DNA of 7,333 nucleotides from CAZKYP01 sp964556885 (lineage in GTDB: Bacteria; Planctomycetota; Phycisphaerae; Sedimentisphaerales; Anaerobacaceae): positions 1 to 7,333 of the forward strand of contig CAZKYP010000161.1 of NCBI GenBank assembly GCA_964556885.1, given 5' to 3'. A model generated the notes under the pieces. It ran no database searches, was not told the origin of the DNA, and saw nothing but the letters and a program-made list of their open reading frames with translations. Below are positions 1 to 7,110 of the stretch, piece after piece (within the stretch, counting starts at the first letter, position 1; each line of letters opens with the position of its first letter). Made by a program: the position numbers and the translations under genes.

Positions 1-2051
1 GCCAGTAACGCCCGGCGGATGTTTTTGTGCTCATGAGATGTTAACATGGGGTCTTTCGAAACAAGCCCGAAGGCGTTTCTTCTTGCCATAACTAAAAGGT
101 CGTAATCATCGATTATATTCGCTATTTTCAAATCGGGCAGTCCGTGCTGCCGCGTACTGAACAGCTCCCCAGGCCCGCGCAGCCGCAAGTCATGCTCGGC
201 AACCTCGAAACCGTCGTTGCTTCTGGTCATTACCTCGATCCTGCTTTTGGCCGTTTCGTTATCGGTCTCGGCAAACAAAAAACAATACGACTTGGCTTCA
301 GACCTGCCGATACGCCCTCTCAATTGATGCAACTGTGCCAGCCCGAACCGGTCGGCCCCTTCGATAACCATTATCGTTGCGTTCGGGACATCCAGGCCTA
401 CCTCAACCACAACAGTCGAAACCAGCACATCGATTTTGCCCTTTCGAAACTCCTGCATAATCTGCTGCTTTTTTGCCGAAGGCATCTGCCCGTGCAGAAG
501 CTCGACCTTATACTCCGGAAAAACTTTGGTAGAAAGGTTCTTCCATTCATCGGTCGCCGCCTTAATGTCACTTCCTGAATCTCGGGACTCTACCGATGTA
601 ATCCGCGGATAAACAAAATATGCCTGCTTCCTTGCCCTCAGACGTTCACCGATAAAATCGAATGCCTTCTGACGATCCTTCGGCTCGACCCATCGCGTCA
701 CCACCTTGCCCCTTCCCGGCGGGCTATGCCGGATTATGGACACATCCAGGTCGCCGAATGCCGTCATCGCCAGCGTTCGGGGTATAGGTGTGGCCGTCAT
801 GACAAGACAATGCGGCGTAGTCTGCTTTCGCAGTTGCGCCTTCTGCTCGACGCCAAATTTGTGCTGCTCGTCGATTACAACAAGCCCAAGATTCCTGAAC
901 TCTATATCGGCCTGCAGCAACGCCACCGTCCCGACGACAATATCTATCTCGCCGGACTTGATTTGATTCAACAATTTTTTTCTATTCGCACCGGTCAGCC
1001 CGCCCGTTATCAACACCCTCCTGACATCACTGCCTTTGAGGTATCTTTCGATGCTGATAAAATGCTGGGCGGCCAGAATTTCCGTCGGGGCCATTATGGC
1101 GACTTGTTCCCTGTGAGCTATCGCCAGCAGGGCGGCGTAAAGGGCCACGGCCGTCTTGCCGGAGCCGACGTCACCTTGCAGTAATCGATTCATCGGTTTC
1201 GAGTTGCCCATATCGGCGACAATCTCGGCGATCGCGCCATCCTGGTCGGCAGTCAACAGAAATGGAAAACGCTTCCTTATCCGCCTGTCAATTTCCTCCG
1301 TACAAACACAAGGTACGGCCCTCGAAAAATGCTGCATCCTGTACCGCCGAAGCGCCAAACCCAACTGCATCAGGAACAGTTCATCGTATTTTAGTCTGCG
1401 TTTTGCCTGTGCAAGCTTCTTCTCGTCCGGCGGCTTATGTATCCACGCAAATGCATCAACCCTTTTAATCAGGTTCGCTTCCTTCATAAATTTACTATCA
1501 TAGAATTCCGGAGCCAAATCGGAAACATTTTCAAGCACAGGTGCAATTATTTGCTTGATCCGGTTGCTGGACAACTGACTGCTGGCCGGATACACCCCGC
1601 CGCTGAAATATTCCATCGATTGCGAATGTTCTTCGTCAAGAACGAGAAACCTCGGATTGGTTAGTTGTAATTGATGCTTATAGGTGGTGACCTTGCCGGA
1701 TGCCATTATGATTTGGCCGGGCTCCAGTTGTTTTTGAAGATAACCGCCGTGAAACCATATAATTCTGCATATCCCCGTCTGGTCGCTTATCAACACTTCG
1801 AACAGCGGCTGCCTGCGATAGCTCTGGTAGTCGGTCGATTCGACAAGACCGACAACAGTTGCCTCCCGGCCGGGCTTGATTTGCTTTATCTTTATCGGCT
1901 CCGGCATGAAGTTCCAGTCGCGCGGGAAATATTCCAACAGGTCCCCGACTGTCTCGACGCCCAGCTTTGCAAACGTCTTCGCCCTCGCCGGCCCTACACC
2001 CTTGAGAAACTGCACCGGCATTGACAAAGTGATTTGCGTCTTTGTTTCCAT
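1..2051 (-). CDS. recG: ATP-dependent DNA helicase RecG (C-terminus cut by window edge)
   Basis: RecG is a superfamily 2 helicase that binds branched DNA and regresses stalled replication forks or processes Holliday junctions. I translated the minus strand by hand: 683 codons stay open from the ATG at 2051 to the left edge, with no frameshift. In order there is an N-terminal helical start with GVGPARAKTF (residues 18-27), the wedge/OB region (about 55-150), Walker A GDVGSGKT (293-300), the DEQH box (394-397) typical of RecG, TATPIPRT (419-426), a STVVVEVGLDVP motif (545-556), and QLRGRIGR (576-583), followed by RGPGEL (625-630). E. coli RecG has 693 residues, so only a short tail is probably missing. 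The ATG is preceded by GAGTGG as a weak ribosome site. It lies 67 bases after pcm, and that gap holds a twin-hairpin repeat. The identity is very secure. Confidence 0.97.
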   Translation of the reverse strand, partial: METKTQITLSMPVQFLKGVGPARAKTFAKLGVETVGDLLEYFPRDWNFMPEPIKIKQIKPGREATVVGLVESTDYQSYRRQPLFEVLISDQTGICRIIWFHGGYLQKQLEPGQIIMASGKVTTYKHQLQLTNPRFLVLDEEHSQSMEYFSGGVYPASSQLSSNRIKQIIAPVLENVSDLAPEFYDSKFMKEANLIKRVDAFAWIHKPPDEKKLAQAKRRLKYDELFLMQLGLALRRYRMQHFSRAVPCVCTEEIDRRIRKRFPFLLTADQDGAIAEIVADMGNSKPMNRLLQGDVGSGKTAVALYAALLAIAHREQVAIMAPTEILAAQHFISIERYLKGSDVRRVLITGGLTGANRKKLLNQIKSGEIDIVVGTVALLQADIEFRNLGLVVIDEQHKFGVEQKAQLRKQTTPHCLVMTATPIPRTLAMTAFGDLDVSIIRHSPPGRGKVVTRWVEPKDRQKAFDFIGERLRARKQAYFVYPRITSVESRDSGSDIKAATDEWKNLSTKVFPEYKVELLHGQMPSAKKQQIMQEFRKGKIDVLVSTVVVEVGLDVPNATIMVIEGADRFGLAQLHQLRGRIGRSEAKSYCFLFAETDNETAKSRIEVMTRSNDGFEVAEHDLRLRGPGELFSTRQHGLPDLKIANIIDDYDLLVMARRNAFGLVSKDPMLTSHEHKNIRRALL

Positions 2052-2069
2052 ATTCAAATCCACTCGTGT

Positions 2070-2112
2070 CGCGGGCATCTTGCCCGCGCTTCGAAGGCGT
2101 CCCGCCTTCGAA
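2070..2112. repeat. Twin perfect hairpins, REP/MITE-like dispersed repeat candidate
   Basis: Two adjacent perfect inverted repeats fill most of the 67-base gap between pcm and recG. The first is CGCGGGCA (2070-2077), loop TCT, TGCCCGCG (2081-2088). The second is TTCGAAGGCG (2090-2099), loop TCC, CGCCTTCGAA (2103-2112). Only one base separates them. No T-run follows on either strand, so this is not a classical intrinsic terminator. The layout resembles paired REP elements. When read as protein the region gives a phrase like AGILPA, which I recall as a common artefact of dispersed intergenic repeats in several phyla. Only one copy is present in this window. In the pcm-recG transcript it would fold just upstream of the recG ribosome site, so it could modulate recG translation or RNA stability (inference). 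Confidence 0.75.
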
Positions 2113-2118
2113 ACTCTG

Positions 2119-2781
2119 TTATTCCTCGAAGCCGTATCGCCCTAATAACTTAACAAACCGGACATCGCAAATCTTTCTCTCGATCAGCGTGCCCTTTCTC
2201 TTTTCACAAACCACCAACTCCTGCACTCCCTGATAACCGACAGGTGCAATCATCAGGCCGCCATCGGCAAGCTGTCCGGTTAGCAGTTCCGGTACCCTTG
2301 GCACAGCGGCAGTTACCATTATCCTGTCAAAATAACCTGACTCAGGCAATCGCGACGCCGGCCAGCCGCAACTGCCATCGCCGACGTAAAATTCGATACT
2401 ACTAAAACCTAATTTGCTTAAAACCGCTTGTGCCGACTGCGATAATTCCGGATATCTTTCGATTGTATAAACCTTCTTTGCCAGCCTGCTCAGTACGGCG
2501 GTTTGGTACCCGCTGCCCGTTCCAACCTCCAAGACATTCGAATCGCGGCCGACTTTCAGTTCCTGGGTCATCAGCGCGACGATATAAGGTTGAGAAATTG
2601 TTTGATCCATCCCAATCGGCAGCGGGCCGTCGGAATAAGCCTGGACCTGATAAGAATCCGGTACAAATTCCTCCCTCGGAACCTCCATCATTATCTTCAG
2701 CACGCGCGGATCCGTTATATCCCGCCCCTTCAGGTCCCACCTGAGCATCCGCTCCTTAGCCGCACTGAATTGATTTTTCAT
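2119..2781 (-). CDS. pcm: Protein-L-isoaspartate O-methyltransferase
   Basis: This cytosolic enzyme transfers a methyl group from S-adenosylmethionine to isoaspartyl residues that arise by protein ageing, starting their repair. From the ATG at 2781 the protein has 220 residues, close to the 208 of E. coli Pcm. It shows VPREEFVP (34-41), the PCMT signature TISQPYIVA (61-69), SAM motif I VLEVGTGSGYQTA (83-95), an acidic IERYPE patch (107-112), GDGSCGWP (134-141), and the C-terminal RFVKLLG (208-214). The frame is open upstream to a TTG at 2835, which would add 18 residues. That extension is AT-rich and has no Shine-Dalgarno sequence or family similarity, so I prefer 2781, which has a weak GGA about eight bases upstream. 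It lies 132 bases after the DUF3800 gene and 67 bases before recG, all on the same strand. Confidence 0.93.
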   Translation of the reverse strand: MKNQFSAAKERMLRWDLKGRDITDPRVLKIMMEVPREEFVPDSYQVQAYSDGPLPIGMDQTISQPYIVALMTQELKVGRDSNVLEVGTGSGYQTAVLSRLAKKVYTIERYPELSQSAQAVLSKLGFSSIEFYVGDGSCGWPASRLPESGYFDRIMVTAAVPRVPELLTGQLADGGLMIAPVGYQGVQELVVCEKRKGTLIERKICDVRFVKLLGRYGFEE

Positions 2782-2870
2782 CGAATTATCCAAAAAATAT
2801 CGATTAAAACACTTATTCCACTTGACATTACTCAATTTATAGTCGATAATTTACATAGCGACTGTGATGG

Positions 2871-2912
2871 GCCGCTCTTGCAGTGACCTTCCCGTAAGGG
2901 GCAGCCGCTCTT
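2871..2912. repeat. GC-rich direct repeat pair in the DUF3800-pcm gap
   Basis: GCCGCTCTT occurs at 2871-2879 and again at 2904-2912, separated by 24 bases that include CCCGTAAGGG. The second copy ends one base before the stop codon of the DUF3800 gene. Together with a T-rich stretch on its right it marks a sharp change from GC-rich to AT-rich sequence. The surrounding gap (2782-2913, 132 bases) otherwise holds only the AT-rich leader of pcm, in which I see no clear promoter. The arms are direct and not inverted, so no terminator hairpin with the T-run can form. It may be part of a dispersed repeat, a duplication left by an insertion, or chance. Confidence 0.45.
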
Positions 2913-2913
2913 T

Positions 2914-3687
2914 TTATTTTATATGACTTTTTTTGACCCACTCAATAACATCCACAACGCTTGAACCAACTTCCATCGACACAATACGGCTGATTCTATC
3001 AAAGGTTTGTTTGTCTATATCACTCACTCGTAATCCTATTTTATTTTCCTCATATTTACGAATATAATAAGCCACTAAATCAACCAATTGCAAAGCAAAG
3101 CACTTAGATGAATCAATGAAGAAACCTTTCTCTATAATATTGCTCGTTTTCAAAACCGAACCAGAATCTAATCGAAGAGTTCTTAATGAACGCTCGGCAT
3201 CATCAAAAGTCTCTTTCTGTTCGTCGAAAATAAACATACCCAATTGATCGTTTCCCATCTGACGCAGGTAATGATCTACCTCCATGCAAACAAAAGGCAA
3301 TGCCATTATATAAGGATTAACTTTTATACCAGGACCATAGTGTACTTCGCAGAACGTTTCAAATTTTCTTTTTATAATCCTCCGGTATATGAATGTAATT
3401 TTATTGTCTATAAGCATCTCCAGCATTTCATCACGAAAATAAATTTGTTCTTCCAGAGTCAGATTCTTAAAGATATTACGTCTATTTTTAAGGTCTTTTG
3501 CCTGTACTTCAAAAGGATTTGGCAGAGGATCCCCGAAGTATTTCCTCGCTATATCGAAAAACAATTTTTCTAACAAAAACCACTTCGATTCAGGCAAAAT
3601 CATCGCAGCCAAAAGAAACACCGGCTGTTGCACATCTTTCAGATTCAACCCTGTATTACCCGATTCGTCGATGTATACAAGATTCAT
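2914..3687 (-). CDS. DUF3800 domain-containing protein
   Basis: The 257-residue protein carries the hallmarks of the DUF3800 family (PF12686): an N-terminal YIDESGNTG (residues 5-13), a central EVQAKDL (60-66), FIFDEQ (152-157) after a predicted strand, and LQLVDLVAYYIR (199-210) near the end. The conserved acidic residues D7, E8, D155, E156 and D203 look like a metal-binding set, and an RNase H-like nuclease fold has been suggested for such proteins. That role is inference, and no activity can be assigned here. The ATG at 3687 has a good ribosome site, AGGA seven bases upstream. GC in the lines I counted is about 25-43 %, well below recG and nadB, which suggests horizontal transfer. Members of this family are often found on phages, mobile islands and near defence genes. 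Here there is no partner gene: the neighbours are a transporter and pcm. Confidence 0.88.
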   Translation of the reverse strand: MNLVYIDESGNTGLNLKDVQQPVFLLAAMILPESKWFLLEKLFFDIARKYFGDPLPNPFEVQAKDLKNRRNIFKNLTLEEQIYFRDEMLEMLIDNKITFIYRRIIKRKFETFCEVHYGPGIKVNPYIMALPFVCMEVDHYLRQMGNDQLGMFIFDEQKETFDDAERSLRTLRLDSGSVLKTSNIIEKGFFIDSSKCFALQLVDLVAYYIRKYEENKIGLRVSDIDKQTFDRISRIVSMEVGSSVVDVIEWVKKSHIK

Positions 3688-3712
3688 TCTATAATCCTAA
3701 AATTACTCGTTT

Positions 3713-3729
3713 CATAAAATCATTTTATG
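3713..3729. promoter_or_regulatory. Perfect 17-base palindrome, possible operator
   Basis: CATAAAATCATTTTATG is an 8-base perfect inverted repeat around a single central C. It occupies the 44-base gap between the transporter stop codon (3732) and the DUF3800 start (3687), 25 bases upstream of that start and upstream of its ribosome site. A one-base loop and an all-AT core make a stable RNA hairpin or terminator unlikely. A binding site for a dimeric regulator is the better reading, though AT-rich sequence makes short palindromes less surprising. The gap has no clear -35/-10 pair. Confidence 0.4.
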
Positions 3730-3731
3730 CT

Positions 3732-4502
3732 TTAAACTACATTTTTAAACAATAAATATAGCCAACTAAAACAGAGCTTTACGGCTGCCGCGGCGGCGAG
3801 TACCTGAACGACCATCTTAAACGCTTTCTGCGGGATACGTTTGAGGAAATAAATCCCTGCAACCGCCCCGATAGCAATTAAAGGCAGCATCATCAAATCG
3901 AGTTTCACAGAAGCCGCCGTCATCATTTCCAGTTTTGCGCTGAATGGAACCTTCAGCCAGTTTACAACGAAAAAGAACCATGCGCCGGTCCCGACGAATT
4001 CCATCTTCGGCAGTCTCATCGCCATCAGGTAAATTATCATCACCGGCCCTGCGGCGTTGGCCATCATCGTCGTAACTCCGGCCAAAAATCCCATTATCAC
4101 CGCAAACCACCATTGAGTCGGTATTTGAGTCTCTTTTCCGCCGACCCTTTCCCGCCAGAAATTGACAGCAAGCATAACCAGAACAATCATGCCGATAATC
4201 GGCTTTAACTGCGCTTCATCAATCCTCTGCAAACCGAAATAGCCCGCCACGATTCCGACCATTGTTGCAGGCAGCAAACGGACAACGTGCGACCATTTTG
4301 CATTATGCCGATGGTACGTTATGGCAAACAAATCCGCCAATATCAAAATACCCAACAGCGTTCCCACTGACTCGCTCGTGGGCATAACAAGGGCCATTAG
4401 AGGCACCACAAGTATCCCAAGGCCGGGAATCCCTGTCTTGGTTACTCCAATCATAAATGCACATAACGTAACAACCACCCAGCCGTAAATATCAAGTTCC
4501 AA
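3732..4502 (-). CDS. TSUP family (sulfite exporter TauE/SafE-like) membrane transporter
   Basis: This is a 256-residue, strongly hydrophobic inner-membrane protein of the TauE/SafE family (PF01925), whose members move small anions such as sulfite, sulfoacetate or other organosulfur compounds. About eight to ten membrane segments are visible, roughly at 6-20, 26-41, 46-63, 75-90, 101-117, 131-163, 171-185, 203-221 and 229-250. The family's internal duplication shows in the paired glycine-rich stretches GVTKTGIPGLG (19-29) and GFLAGVTTMMANAAGP (138-153). The start codon is TTG at 4502: an in-frame TAA lies only two codons upstream, and the next ATG falls inside the first membrane segment. AAGG/AAAGGG just upstream serve as the ribosome site. 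The substrate cannot be read from sequence, and no sulfur-metabolism genes lie nearby. It is divergent from the lipoprotein gene. Confidence 0.88.
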   Translation of the reverse strand: MELDIYGWVVVTLCAFMIGVTKTGIPGLGILVVPLMALVMPTSESVGTLLGILILADLFAITYHRHNAKWSHVVRLLPATMVGIVAGYFGLQRIDEAQLKPIIGMIVLVMLAVNFWRERVGGKETQIPTQWWFAVIMGFLAGVTTMMANAAGPVMIIYLMAMRLPKMEFVGTGAWFFFVVNWLKVPFSAKLEMMTAASVKLDLMMLPLIAIGAVAGIYFLKRIPQKAFKMVVQVLAAAAAVKLCFSWLYLLFKNVV

Positions 4503-4587
4503 CGCCCTTTATCCTTAAAAAAACCTCTTAATCTCCGATTCAACTCATTTACCTGAGCAATCTAAAGGTTTTGGACGTTCTTTGCAA

Positions 4588-4616
4588 TTGACAATTGGCC
4601 GCTGATAACTGAAAAT
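4588..4616 (+). promoter_or_regulatory. Candidate sigma-70 promoter for the lipoprotein gene
   Basis: TTGACA (4588-4593) is a perfect -35 hexamer. With a 17-base spacer it is followed by GAAAAT (4611-4616), which matches four of six -10 positions. Transcription would begin near 4623 and leave a leader of about 45 bases containing the strong AAGGAG (4656-4661). A second -10-like TATAAA lies at 4641-4646 but lacks a good -35. The rest of the 166-base divergent gap (4503-4668) shows only a CAATTG-A-CAATTG doublet (4585-4597). I could not pick a convincing promoter for the transporter on the other strand. Confidence 0.4.
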
Positions 4617-4668
4617 AAACACCTTCCGGAAATCAATCGGTATAAAACCTTTATCAAGGAGCTTAAAT

Positions 4669-5322
4669 ATGAAAACTAAAAAGATGATTACTTATATTTT
4701 GGCGACCCTTTTGGGCGGGTGCGTACCCGTTTTATCGTTACATCCACTTTACACCGAAAAGGACGTGGTTTTCGAGAACGGACTGCTCGGAATATGGATG
4801 GGTGACCCCAACAACCCGGAAACCACCTGGAAATTTACACGTGTGGACGAATCTAAAAAAGAATACAACCTGATTTTCACAGATGATAAAGGCAAAAAAG
4901 GTTCATTTACCGCAAACTTAGTGAAGCTGCAGGATGAGCTTTTCCTTGACGTATTCCCAAGTGAACTGCCGTGGGAACCGAAAGACCCGAATAAAGTGGA
5001 ATGGTTATACAACAGTTTTTTCCTGATACCGGCTCATACTTTTCTGAAGGTTGAATCAACAGAACCCCAGTTGATGCTTCGCCTGACGGATGAATCAAAA
5101 ATGAAAGAGCTGCTTAAACAGTACCCCAGTGCAATAAATCATACTACGATTGAGGATAGACCCATTTTGACCGCATCTACGAAAGAGCTACAGGAATTCG
5201 TGATCGAGTATGCCGATGATGAAAGATTATTTACCGATACAGTCATTTTGCATCGCAAGGTCGCCCTGGAGCCAAATTCCCCGGCTCCCGCTAAACCGGC
5301 AACTTCAGATACTAAACAGTAG
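4669..5322 (+). CDS. Putative lipoprotein of unknown function
   Basis: The 217-residue protein starts with a short basic head (MKTKK), a hydrophobic stretch, and the lipobox LGGC with cysteine at residue 18, so it should be a lipid-anchored envelope protein after signal peptidase II cleavage. The mature part begins with LHPLYTEKDVVFENGLLGIW (residues 24-43), a pattern I recall from uncharacterised lipoproteins in which a 'GxW' segment opens a small beta-rich domain. It then alternates strand-like and charged segments and ends in a proline/alanine-rich tail. No catalytic motif is visible. The ATG has an excellent ribosome site, AAGGAG seven bases upstream. nadB follows after 43 bases on the same strand, so the two may share a transcript, but nothing links their functions. 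GC varies from about 33 to 53 % along the gene. Confidence 0.8.
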   Translation: MKTKKMITYILATLLGGCVPVLSLHPLYTEKDVVFENGLLGIWMGDPNNPETTWKFTRVDESKKEYNLIFTDDKGKKGSFTANLVKLQDELFLDVFPSELPWEPKDPNKVEWLYNSFFLIPAHTFLKVESTEPQLMLRLTDESKMKELLKQYPSAINHTTIEDRPILTASTKELQEFVIEYADDERLFTDTVILHRKVALEPNSPAPAKPATSDTKQ

Positions 5323-5365
5323 TATTAGGATGAATAGAAAATAATTTGAACAGGTAAAAATACTT

Positions 5366-6985
5366 ATGACGGACAAACCTGAATTCAGACGTTATCTCGT
5401 AAACATCGACTCAATTTCCTCGAGCCAGTTATTTACCGACTGCCTTGTAATAGGAGCCGGCATCGCAGGTATGCGAGCCGCTATCGAAGCCGCCGAGTCG
5501 CGCAATGTCACCATCGTCTGCAAAGGCAGCCTCGAAGACAGCAACACCTATAAGGCACAGGGAGGTATCGCTTCGGTGCTTGACAAATCCGACTCGTTCG
5601 AGTCACATATAAAAGATACGCTCAACACCGGCTGCGGTATCTGCAACAAGGATACAGTCGATCTGGTTGTCCGCCAGGGGCCGGAGCTGATACAACAACT
5701 GCTCGAATGGAACACAAAGTTCGATTTGGCCGACAGCCATATCGCCATCACCCTCGAAGGCGGCCACAGTCACCCGCGCATAGCCCACGCCCACGGTGAC
5801 GAGACCGGCCGCATCATCGCCGAAGCGCTAATAAAAAAAGTCAAACATATCCCGAATATAAGAATCCTGGAAAATTTCTACGCCATCGACCTGCTCACAA
5901 ACGGTGACAATACATGCCTGGGAGTAATCGGCCACGATAAGCAAAAAGGCCAGCAGATTATCTGGGCCGCAAAGACAATTCTCGCAACAGGTGGAGCAGG
6001 CCGGCTCTATCGCGAAACCACGAATCCGGATGTTGCCACCGGCGACGGCCTTGCTATGGCTTACCGCGCCGGGGCCGTGCTGCGAGACCTGGAGTTCGTA
6101 CAGTTCCATCCTACCACGCTCTACATCGCAGGCGCTACGCGTGCTTTGATTTCCGAGACGCTGCGGGGCGAAGGAGCCGTCCTTGTCGACAACAAGGGCC
6201 GGCGTTTCATGAAGGAACACCACGAAGCCGCCGAGCTTGCACCGCGTGACATAGTGAGCCGGGCCATTACCGCTCAGATGAAAGAAACAGGCTCGACACA
6301 TGTCTACCTGGACGTCCGGCATTTCGACAGGAAATATTTTGCAAAGAGGTTCCCGTGGATTAACGAATTGCTCGAAAGCTTCGATATAGACATCAGTCAT
6401 GACTTGATTCCGGTCCGGCCAAGCGCGCATTACATGATAGGCGGTGTGAAAACAGACAGCTCGGCACGGACGAGTATCGAAAATCTCTACGCCTGCGGCG
6501 AAGTGGCTTCGACCGGACTGCATGGCGCAAACCGGCTCGGGAGCAATTCGCTGCTCGAAGGGCTTGTCTTCGGCAAGATCGCCGGGCAGGCCGTCTCGAA
6601 ATGTGAAAATGCAAACGCCGCCCTTCTCAAACATCGTCGAATTAAATATCAGATCCCGCACTCGGACCGGACCAGACTAGACACCGCCGACGTACGAAAT
6701 TCGCTGCGGTCTCTTATGTGGCGAAATGTCGGCATCACGCGATGCAATCAGCCGCTGGCCGAAGCGCAGGAGATTATCCGATTCTGGCAAAGGTACGTGA
6801 TGGACAAAATTTTCGACTCGTCCGAAGGCTGGGAATGTCAGAATATGCTGACGACCTGCCTGCTGATGGCCTGTTCTGCGCAACTGCGAAAGGAAAGCCG
6901 CGGCGTACACTACAGAAGAGATTTCCCCGAAACCGACGATAAAAATTTCAAAAAACACTTCGAAATCTCACGAAAAGCCGAATAA
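5366..6985 (+). CDS. nadB: L-aspartate oxidase
   Basis: NadB oxidises L-aspartate to iminoaspartate with FAD, and quinolinate synthase NadA then uses the product in de novo NAD synthesis. Oxygen or fumarate can accept the electrons. The length, 539 residues, matches E. coli NadB (540). Visible motifs are the dinucleotide-binding GAGIAG (30-35), NTYKAQGGIA (60-69), EGGHSHPRIAH (131-141), FHPTTL (247-252), ETLRGEGA (264-271), RDIVSRAI (294-301), HYMIGG (355-360) and GLHGANRLGSNSLLE (384-398). E131, H248, R294, H355 and R390 correspond to the E. coli residues E121, H244, R290, H351 and R386 implicated in substrate handling. The C-terminal helical domain is complete. The GLHGANR motif also fits the related fumarate reductase/succinate dehydrogenase flavoproteins, but NTxxAQGGIA and EGGHSH favour NadB. 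No nadA or nadC lies in the window. The ribosome site is a weak AGGT ten bases upstream. Confidence 0.95.
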   Translation: MTDKPEFRRYLVNIDSISSSQLFTDCLVIGAGIAGMRAAIEAAESRNVTIVCKGSLEDSNTYKAQGGIASVLDKSDSFESHIKDTLNTGCGICNKDTVDLVVRQGPELIQQLLEWNTKFDLADSHIAITLEGGHSHPRIAHAHGDETGRIIAEALIKKVKHIPNIRILENFYAIDLLTNGDNTCLGVIGHDKQKGQQIIWAAKTILATGGAGRLYRETTNPDVATGDGLAMAYRAGAVLRDLEFVQFHPTTLYIAGATRALISETLRGEGAVLVDNKGRRFMKEHHEAAELAPRDIVSRAITAQMKETGSTHVYLDVRHFDRKYFAKRFPWINELLESFDIDISHDLIPVRPSAHYMIGGVKTDSSARTSIENLYACGEVASTGLHGANRLGSNSLLEGLVFGKIAGQAVSKCENANAALLKHRRIKYQIPHSDRTRLDTADVRNSLRSLMWRNVGITRCNQPLAEAQEIIRFWQRYVMDKIFDSSEGWECQNMLTTCLLMACSAQLRKESRGVHYRRDFPETDDKNFKKHFEISRKAE

Positions 6986-7110
6986 AATCCCTGACCACCA
7001 TTATCATCCCACCGAAATTAACAAAAAAGTGGTAAAAAAAGACATTTTCTGTTAAAATTAAAGTAAATAAAAAACAATAATCAATAGTAAATAGTAAATT
7101 GTAAATAAGA
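6986..7110. other. AT-rich intergenic leader between nadB and rnpB
   Basis: This 125-base stretch has no gene. TAAAAT at 7053-7058 is a five-of-six match to a -10 hexamer, but the positions where a -35 should lie hold only TGGTAA, and it would put the start about 45 bases before the mature RNA. TAAATT at 7095-7100 is better placed for a start near 7107-7111 but is also without a good -35. ACCAC (6994-6998) could pair with GTGGT (7029-7033), but the loop is 30 bases and it is not a convincing nadB terminator. Confidence 0.5.
7086..7106. repeat. Three-copy heptamer tandem repeat before rnpB
   Basis: AGTAAAT (7086-7092), AGTAAAT (7093-7099) and TGTAAAT (7100-7106) follow each other without gaps, and a degenerate AATCAAT precedes them at 7079-7085. 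The array ends about five bases before the predicted 5' end of rnpB, so it sits where the core promoter should be. Short AT heptamers of this kind are common in intergenic DNA and can vary in copy number by slippage. Confidence 0.7.

Noticed and set aside
144..2024. Several plus-strand open frames opposite recG
   Set aside because: They are shadows of the intact minus-strand recG frame; none has a ribosome site or family motif.
2042..2233. Plus-strand small frames running through the twin-hairpin repeat
   Set aside because: The peptide comes from the palindromic repeat and then the antisense of pcm; no coding evidence.
2782..2835. Upstream TTG start of pcm adding 18 residues
   Set aside because: There is no ribosome site, the extension is AT-rich, and the family normally begins near the ATG at 2781.
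2871..2920. Intrinsic terminator on the plus strand ending in a T-run
   Set aside because: The GC-rich arms are direct repeats and cannot pair with each other, and no plus-strand gene precedes them.
2914..3731. Shared ATTTTAT at both ends of the AT-rich gene as attachment sites
   Set aside because: A seven-base AT-only match is expected by chance in such sequence.
5828..6661. 277-codon minus-strand open frame inside nadB
   Set aside because: It lies entirely antisense to a conserved enzyme and has no recognisable motif; long antisense frames are common in GC-richer genes.
6994..7033. ACCAC/GTGGT hairpin as nadB terminator
   Set aside because: There are only five base pairs around a 30-base loop, followed by an A-run on the transcript strand instead of a U-run.
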